Source of the DNA: CBDTTW01 sp965363675
Lineage (GTDB): Bacteria > Bacteroidota > Rhodothermia > Rhodothermales > DASSAV01
Length of the DNA: 17,845 nucleotides
Assembly (NCBI GenBank): GCA_965363675.1
Contig: CBDTTW010000049.1
Span: forward strand, 1-17,845
Direction of reading: 5' to 3'
Part shown: one piece after another, positions 14,310 to 17,845 of the stretch
Numbering within the stretch: position 1 is the first letter of the stretch
Layout: every line of letters starts with the position of its first letter
Notes under the pieces: model-generated
Told to the model about the DNA's origin: nothing
Seen by the model: only the letters and a program-made list of their open reading frames with translations
Database searches by the model: none
Program-made: the position numbers and the translations under genes

Positions 14310-14927
14310 ATGAATGTTTCGGGCCTGGAGCGGCTCGTGCTCGCCACCCGCAACGCCGGCAAGCTGGCCGAAATGCAAGCCCTGCTGGCCGGCTACCCCA
14401 TTGCGCTCGTCTCGGCGGCGGCCCTGCCGGGCGCGCCCGACCCCGACGAGCCGTTCGCCACCCTGGAGGAAAACGCCCTCCAGAAAGCGCGCATGCTCTC
14501 GGACTTCAGCGGCGCCGCCGCCCTGGCCGACGACACCGGCCTGGAGGTGGCCGCGCTCGGCGGGCGCCCGGGGGTGCACTCAGCGCGGTTCGCCGGGCCG
14601 GCCGCCGACGCCGCCGCCAACCGCCGCCGCCTGCTGGCCGAGCTGGAGGGCCGCCCCGACCGCCGCGCCCGCTTTCGAACCGTCGTCGCGCTGGCGCTGC
14701 CCGGCGGCGCGGCGCACACCTTCGAGGGCGTCTGCGAGGGCGCCATCGCCCCGACCGAGCGCGGCGCGGCGGGCTTCGGCTACGACGCCCTGTTCGTTCC
14801 CGAGGGCGCCGGCCGCACCTTTGCCGAGATGGACGCCGACGAGAAGAACCGCATCAGCCACCGCGGCAAGGCCCTGCGGCAATTTGCGGCGTGGCTCGAA
14901 GCGCGCGGCGGGCGGCGGCCGGCATGA
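14310..14927 (+). CDS. rdgB: XTP/dITP diphosphatase (RdgB/HAM1)
   Basis: House-cleaning nucleotide pyrophosphatase that hydrolyses dITP, ITP and XTP to monophosphates and so keeps deaminated purines out of DNA and RNA. 205 aa, standard length. Motifs are 'LATRNAGKLAEM' (11-22, triphosphate binding), 'ADDTGLEVAALGGRPGVHSARFAG' (73-96, with D75 as likely general base; given as two joined halves of the family signature), 'GFGYDALF' (155-162, base recognition) and 'SHRGKAL' (183-189). Its TGA overlaps the ATG of the following glycosyltransferase as ATGA, so the two are probably translated together, though no functional link between them is known to me. Confidence 0.95.
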   Translation: MNVSGLERLVLATRNAGKLAEMQALLAGYPIALVSAAALPGAPDPDEPFATLEENALQKARMLSDFSGAAALADDTGLEVAALGGRPGVHSARFAGPAADAAANRRRLLAELEGRPDRRARFRTVVALALPGGAAHTFEGVCEGAIAPTERGAAGFGYDALFVPEGAGRTFAEMDADEKNRISHRGKALRQFAAWLEARGGRRPA

Positions 14928-15592
14928 CGACGCCCCCCGCCGCCGCTCAGGTGCAAACGCTCCTCGTGCACTACCGCACGCCCGACCTGCTCGGGGCGGC
15001 GGTCTCCTCGTTCCGCGCGGCGTACCCCGAGGCGCCGGTGCACATCGTGGACAATGGCTCCGGGCCCGCCGATGCCGACTTCGTGCGAAGCCTTGCCGCA
15101 GACTCCGGCGGCCTCGTGACGGCCGACTTCCTGGAGGCGAACGTCTTCCACGGCCCCGCCCTGGACCGCGCTTTGCGCGCCTCGGAGGCTCCGTACTGCT
15201 TCGTCCTGGACAGCGACACGGTTACGCGGCGCCCGGGCTTCCTGGAGCCGATGCTGGCCTGGCTCCGGGAGGACCCGGCCCGGCGCTACGGCATCGGGCA
15301 GCGCGTCTGCGCCGACCGGCGCGGCTTTGCGGCCGCCGCCGGCACGCCCGTGCTTGCGAGCGCCTACATGCTGCTCGACCGCCGCCGGTACCTTACGCTG
15401 CCGCCCTTCGTGCACCACGGGCTGCCTGCGCTCGCCAACTTCCGGGCGGCGGCGGCGGCCGGGCTGGAGCTGGGCGCGTTCCCCATCGAGCAGTACGTAG
15501 ACCACCTCGGGCGCGGCACGGCGGCGCGCTACGGCTACGGGCTGGGGCTGCGCAGCAAGTGGGATTACCTGCTGCACCGCCTAGGGCTGTAG
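14924..15592 (+). CDS. Small GT2-type glycosyltransferase-like protein
   Basis: 222-aa protein resembling GT-A fold family 2 glycosyltransferases. It has an N-terminal 'VQTLLVHYRTPDLLGAAVSSF' strand-helix, the 'VDNGS' nucleotide-binding turn (42-46) and a DXD-like D96-S-D98 in 'YCFVLDSDTV'. A 'YVDHLGRGTAARYG' segment near the end resembles the usual C-terminal His region. It is shorter than most GT2 enzymes (250-350 aa) but shows no sign of frameshift. No membrane helix, so it would act in the cytoplasm on a lipid or protein acceptor that cannot be identified. The ATG at 14924 lies within the rdgB stop (ATGA). It ends five bases from the convergent acyltransferase gene. A role in capping a sphingolipid made by its neighbours is possible but unsupported. 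Confidence 0.75.
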   Translation: MTTPPAAAQVQTLLVHYRTPDLLGAAVSSFRAAYPEAPVHIVDNGSGPADADFVRSLAADSGGLVTADFLEANVFHGPALDRALRASEAPYCFVLDSDTVTRRPGFLEPMLAWLREDPARRYGIGQRVCADRRGFAAAAGTPVLASAYMLLDRRRYLTLPPFVHHGLPALANFRAAAAAGLELGAFPIEQYVDHLGRGTAARYGYGLGLRSKWDYLLHRLGL

Positions 15593-15597
15593 CGGGC

Positions 15598-16770
15598 TTA
15601 CCCAATGGCTTTCTCGTACATCGCGTACTCCTTGTCCACCACGCCGCCCAGCGAGGCGACGGCGTTCTTGAGCGGCTCGTTGACATCGAGGACCCAGCTC
15701 ATCTCTGAGGCGTCGTAGCCGTGGCGCGGGCCTTGCGTGATGGTCTCGTAGTTCATCATCACGTCGAAGCCCTTGCCCTGGTAGGCTTGCATGATGCCCA
15801 TGAGCAGGGTGCGGCACTCGTAGACGTGGCCGAGCTTGCCGTACGCGAGCAGCTTCGCCAGGCCGCTCGGGAACAGGCGCCCGTCGCGGACGTGGCGCAA
15901 GAGCTGGTTGACGTTGGGCAGCGAGATCGAGAAGGCGAAAGGCTTGCCGTCGTCTTCGAGCAGGTACACGATGTTCGGATCGACGACCGACTTCATCTCG
16001 TGCGTGAGCTGCTTGAACTCGGCCTCCGTCATCGGCACGTGGCCCCAGTTCCTGCTCCAGGCGTCGTTGTAGATGTCGAGGATGGCCTTGGCGTCCTCGT
16101 CGAAGCGCTTCATGTCCACGGTGCGCAGCGTCACGGTGGGGTGGCGGCGCCGAAGCAGTTCGATGCCGCGCTTGAGCTTGTCGGTGCGCACGTACTTCTT
16201 GTGCACGTAGTAGGCCCACATGGTCATGGCGCGGCGGAAGCCATAGGCTTCGAGGAAGGCGGCGTAGTACGGCGGGTTGTAGGGCATCATGACCGAGGGC
16301 TCCCGGTCGAAGCCGCCTACGAGCAGGGCGCAGATATCGTTCATGGTGGGGTTGGTCGGGCCGCGCACTCCGCTGAGGCCCTGCGCGGCGAGCCACGCTT
16401 CGGCGGCCGCGAAAAGCGCAAAGGCGGCCTCCTGGTTGTCGGCGCACTCGAAGAAGCCGAAGAAGCCGTTGCCGTCGGCGTACTTCTCCAGGTGCTTGCC
16501 GTTGACGATGGCCGCGATGCGCCCGACGACGGCCCCATCGGCGCCGCGCGCCAGGAACGTTTGCATGCGGCCGTGCTGAAAGAAGGCGTTGCGCTTCGGG
16601 CTAAGGGCGCGCGCGGTGTCGCGGCGCAGCGGAGCCACCCAGAACGGATAGTCGCGGTAGAGGCGGTACGGGAAGTCGATGAACTGCGCCAGATCGGAGG
16701 CGCTTTCGACCGGCCGGACGGCGACGGCGGCCGCGCGGGCCGGGGCGGGAGCAACGGCAGTCTCGGGCAT
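15598..16770 (-). CDS. GNAT-like N-acyltransferase, possible bacterial ceramide synthase
   Basis: 390-aa protein with a conserved GNAT-like architecture. Landmarks are 'IDFPYRLYRDYPFWVAPLRR' (31-50), 'VGRIAAIVN' (82-90), 'GFFGFFECADN' (102-112), 'VRGPTNPTMND' (136-146), 'VMMPYNPPYY' (160-169) and a C-terminal 'GYDASEMSWVLDVNEPLKN'. Large GNAT-like proteins of this kind are widespread conserved proteins. To my recollection the Caulobacter ceramide synthase bCerS is also a GNAT-superfamily acyltransferase, and the Spt-like gene just upstream supports N-acylation of a long-chain amino base as its role. That assignment is by context, and specificity is unproven. The start at 16770 is chosen for the GGAG eight bases upstream; the longer in-frame extension overlaps the Spt-like gene. 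Residues 1-18 are Ala/Pro-rich and probably disordered. Confidence 0.7.
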   Translation of the reverse strand: MPETAVAPAPARAAAVAVRPVESASDLAQFIDFPYRLYRDYPFWVAPLRRDTARALSPKRNAFFQHGRMQTFLARGADGAVVGRIAAIVNGKHLEKYADGNGFFGFFECADNQEAAFALFAAAEAWLAAQGLSGVRGPTNPTMNDICALLVGGFDREPSVMMPYNPPYYAAFLEAYGFRRAMTMWAYYVHKKYVRTDKLKRGIELLRRRHPTVTLRTVDMKRFDEDAKAILDIYNDAWSRNWGHVPMTEAEFKQLTHEMKSVVDPNIVYLLEDDGKPFAFSISLPNVNQLLRHVRDGRLFPSGLAKLLAYGKLGHVYECRTLLMGIMQAYQGKGFDVMMNYETITQGPRHGYDASEMSWVLDVNEPLKNAVASLGGVVDKEYAMYEKAIG

Positions 16771-16782
16771 GGCGAAATCTCC

Positions 16783-16821
16783 ATAAAAATAGGGGCGCCC
16801 CATAGTACGGGAAACGCCCCT
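16783..16821 (-). terminator. Hairpin plus T-run between the Spt-like and GNAT genes
   Basis: On the minus strand AGGGGCG (16821-16815) pairs with CGCCCCT (16797-16791) around a 17-nt loop and is followed by ATTTTTAT (16790-16783). An alternative fold is the self-complementary GGGGCGCCCC (16801-16792). It resembles a weak intrinsic terminator or attenuator placed just before the acyltransferase ribosome-binding site. Confidence 0.4.
16800..16807 (-). promoter_or_regulatory. Candidate -7 promoter element for the GNAT gene
   Basis: TACTATGG on the minus strand, 29 bp before the ATG, is identical to the word upstream of rdgB and, like it, is followed by a CGCCCC run. It lies within the loop of the hairpin above, so the gene may have its own promoter as well as read-through from the Spt-like gene. 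Confidence 0.3.
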
Positions 16822-16844
16822 GTTCAGGCAATGGCTGGGCGGCT

Positions 16845-17845
16845 TCAGGCCGCGCCGTTCGTCTTGATGACGCCGTGGCGCTTGCCGACGCGCCGGAAGG
16901 CGTCGAGGATAAAATCCAGTTCCTCGGTGGTGTGGGTCGCCATGTACGAGGTGCGCATGATGGCCTGGCCCTGCGGCACGGCCGGCGGCACGACGGCGTT
17001 GACGAAGACGCCCTCCTCCAGCAGATCCTTCCAGAACTGAAAACAGGTCCGCATGTCCCCGATGACGACCGGGATGACGGGCGTCTGGCTGCTCCAGACG
17101 TTGAAGCCGGCCGCGCGGAAGCCCTCGCGCATGTAGTTCGAGATTTCCCAGAGGCGGTCGAGGCGCTCGGGTTCGGCTTCGAGGATGTCGAGGCACTTGA
17201 GCACCGTAGCGACGTTGGCCGGCGGCATCGAGGCGGCGTAGATGTGCGCCGAGCTGGAGTGCCGGATGTACTCGATCACGTCGTGGTCGCCGACGCAAAA
17301 GCCGCCGAGCGAGGCAAAGCTTTTGCTGAAGGTGCCCGTCGTCAGGTGCACGCGCTCGTCGAGGCCGAAGTAGGCCGCCGAACCGCGCCCGCCCGGCCCG
17401 ATGACGCCGACGGCGTGCGCGTCGTCGAGCATGAGGGCCGCGCCATAGGTTTCGGCCAGCTCCAGCAGCTCGGGCACGCGCGCGATGACGCCGCTCATGG
17501 AGAACACGCCGTCCGTGACGATGAGCTTGCCCGCCGCCGGGCGCTCCTCGGCGACGCGCACGAGCAGGCGGCGCAGGTGGTCTACGTCGTTATGACGGAA
17601 GCGCAGCGTCTCGCTGACGCTCACCTTCGTGCCGGCGACGATGCAGGCGTGGTTGTCCTTGTCGGAGAAGATGACGTCGTCGCGGCCCGTAAGGCCCTGG
17701 ATAACGCCCTGGTTGGTCATGTAGCCGGTCGAGAACAGCACGCAGCTTTCCTTGCCCATGAAGCGGGCCAGGCGCTCCTCCAGCTCGATGTGGATGTCGA
17801 GCGTGCCGTTGAGGAAGCGGCTGCCGGTGCAGCCGGTGCCGTACT
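16845..17845 (-). CDS. Alpha-oxoamine synthase: serine palmitoyltransferase-like (5' end beyond window)
   Basis: PLP enzyme that condenses an amino acid with an acyl thioester and releases CO2. The visible 332 codons begin with YGTGCTGSRFLNGTLDIHIE, the substrate-binding stretch of Spt-type enzymes. 'DNHACIVAGTKVS' follows, then 'DDAHAVGVIGPGGRGSAAYFGL' (PLP aspartate/histidine, one residue over a short motif) and the Schiff-base lysine in GTFSKSFASLGG, whose codon is at 17322-17324. The glycine C-acetyltransferase and BioF branches have different versions of these motifs. Serine palmitoyltransferase (sphingolipids) and cysteate acyltransferase (capnine-type sulfonolipids, known from Salinibacter and Alistipes) are close homologues, and I cannot separate them by eye. 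The frame stays open to the right edge, about 60-70 residues short of a full enzyme. The GNAT gene follows after 74 bp. Confidence 0.88.
   Translation of the reverse strand, partial: YGTGCTGSRFLNGTLDIHIELEERLARFMGKESCVLFSTGYMTNQGVIQGLTGRDDVIFSDKDNHACIVAGTKVSVSETLRFRHNDVDHLRRLLVRVAEERPAAGKLIVTDGVFSMSGVIARVPELLELAETYGAALMLDDAHAVGVIGPGGRGSAAYFGLDERVHLTTGTFSKSFASLGGFCVGDHDVIEYIRHSSSAHIYAASMPPANVATVLKCLDILEAEPERLDRLWEISNYMREGFRAAGFNVWSSQTPVIPVVIGDMRTCFQFWKDLLEEGVFVNAVVPPAVPQGQAIMRTSYMATHTTEELDFILDAFRRVGKRHGVIKTNGAA

Noticed and set aside
15721..17040. 439-aa plus-strand open frame opposite the GNAT and Spt-like genes
   Set aside because: Crosses two real genes and their intergenic hairpin; composition of an antisense shadow.
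16771..17298. In-frame N-terminal extension of the GNAT gene to 17298
   Set aside because: Overlaps the Spt-like gene by about 450 bases in another frame. The ATG at 16770 has a Shine-Dalgarno sequence and matches the expected family start.

Overview
This window comes from a very GC-rich bacterial chromosome. It is densely coded, has short intergenic gaps, and carries no tRNA, rRNA, CRISPR array or transposase that I can see. Several things point to a high-GC member of the Bacteroidota/Rhodothermota side of the tree (Rhodothermus/Salinibacter-like): mostly weak Shine-Dalgarno signals, possible Bacteroidota-type -7 elements, a solitary GH76 lipoprotein, a 'YGTGCTGSRFLNGT'-type serine-palmitoyltransferase-like enzyme and a fused E2-E1 oxoglutarate dehydrogenase. 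The taxonomic placement is inference.

Layout. (1) 1-1185, +: 5'-truncated TldD-type metalloprotease. (2) 1296-4765, +: probable operon of argS (overlapping by ATGA) pheA and then an ftsX-type gene 15 bp later. (3) 4854-7601, +: DUF4097-like surface lipoprotein, an unrecognised 133-aa protein, and an RlmD/RumA-type 23S rRNA m5U methyltransferase coupled to it by a GTGA overlap. (4) 7662-8666, +: extended-SDR NAD-dependent epimerase/reductase. (5) 8831-12496, +: giant fused 2-oxoglutarate dehydrogenase (N-terminal assembly peptide, E2 core without lipoyl domain, E1) with an operator-like inverted repeat upstream. (6) 12591-13727, -: GH76 lipoprotein. (7) 14014-14205, -: rpsU, starting with TTG. 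(8) 14310-15592, +: rdgB and, overlapping by ATGA, a small GT2 glycosyltransferase. (9) 15598-17845, -: GNAT-like acyltransferase of the kind that includes bacterial ceramide synthases, and upstream of it an alpha-oxoamine synthase (serine palmitoyltransferase or cysteate acyltransferase) that runs off the right edge.

How it fits together. Most of the window is housekeeping: translation (argS, rpsU, rlmD), aromatic amino acids (pheA), cell envelope/division (ftsX, lipoproteins), TCA cycle (odhA/kgd type) and nucleotide sanitation (rdgB). The most biologically distinctive parts are the pair at the right end, which looks like a sphingolipid or sulfonolipid module (with the SDR at 7662 as a possible but unproven partner), the fused oxoglutarate dehydrogenase best known from Actinobacteria, and a pair of about 61-bp near-identical terminator repeats bracketing the GH76 gene that show a compensatory base-pair change. 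I see no clearly new multi-gene system. The longest gene-free stretch is 286 bp (13728-14013), and it holds a GH76 promoter candidate and the rpsU terminator repeat.
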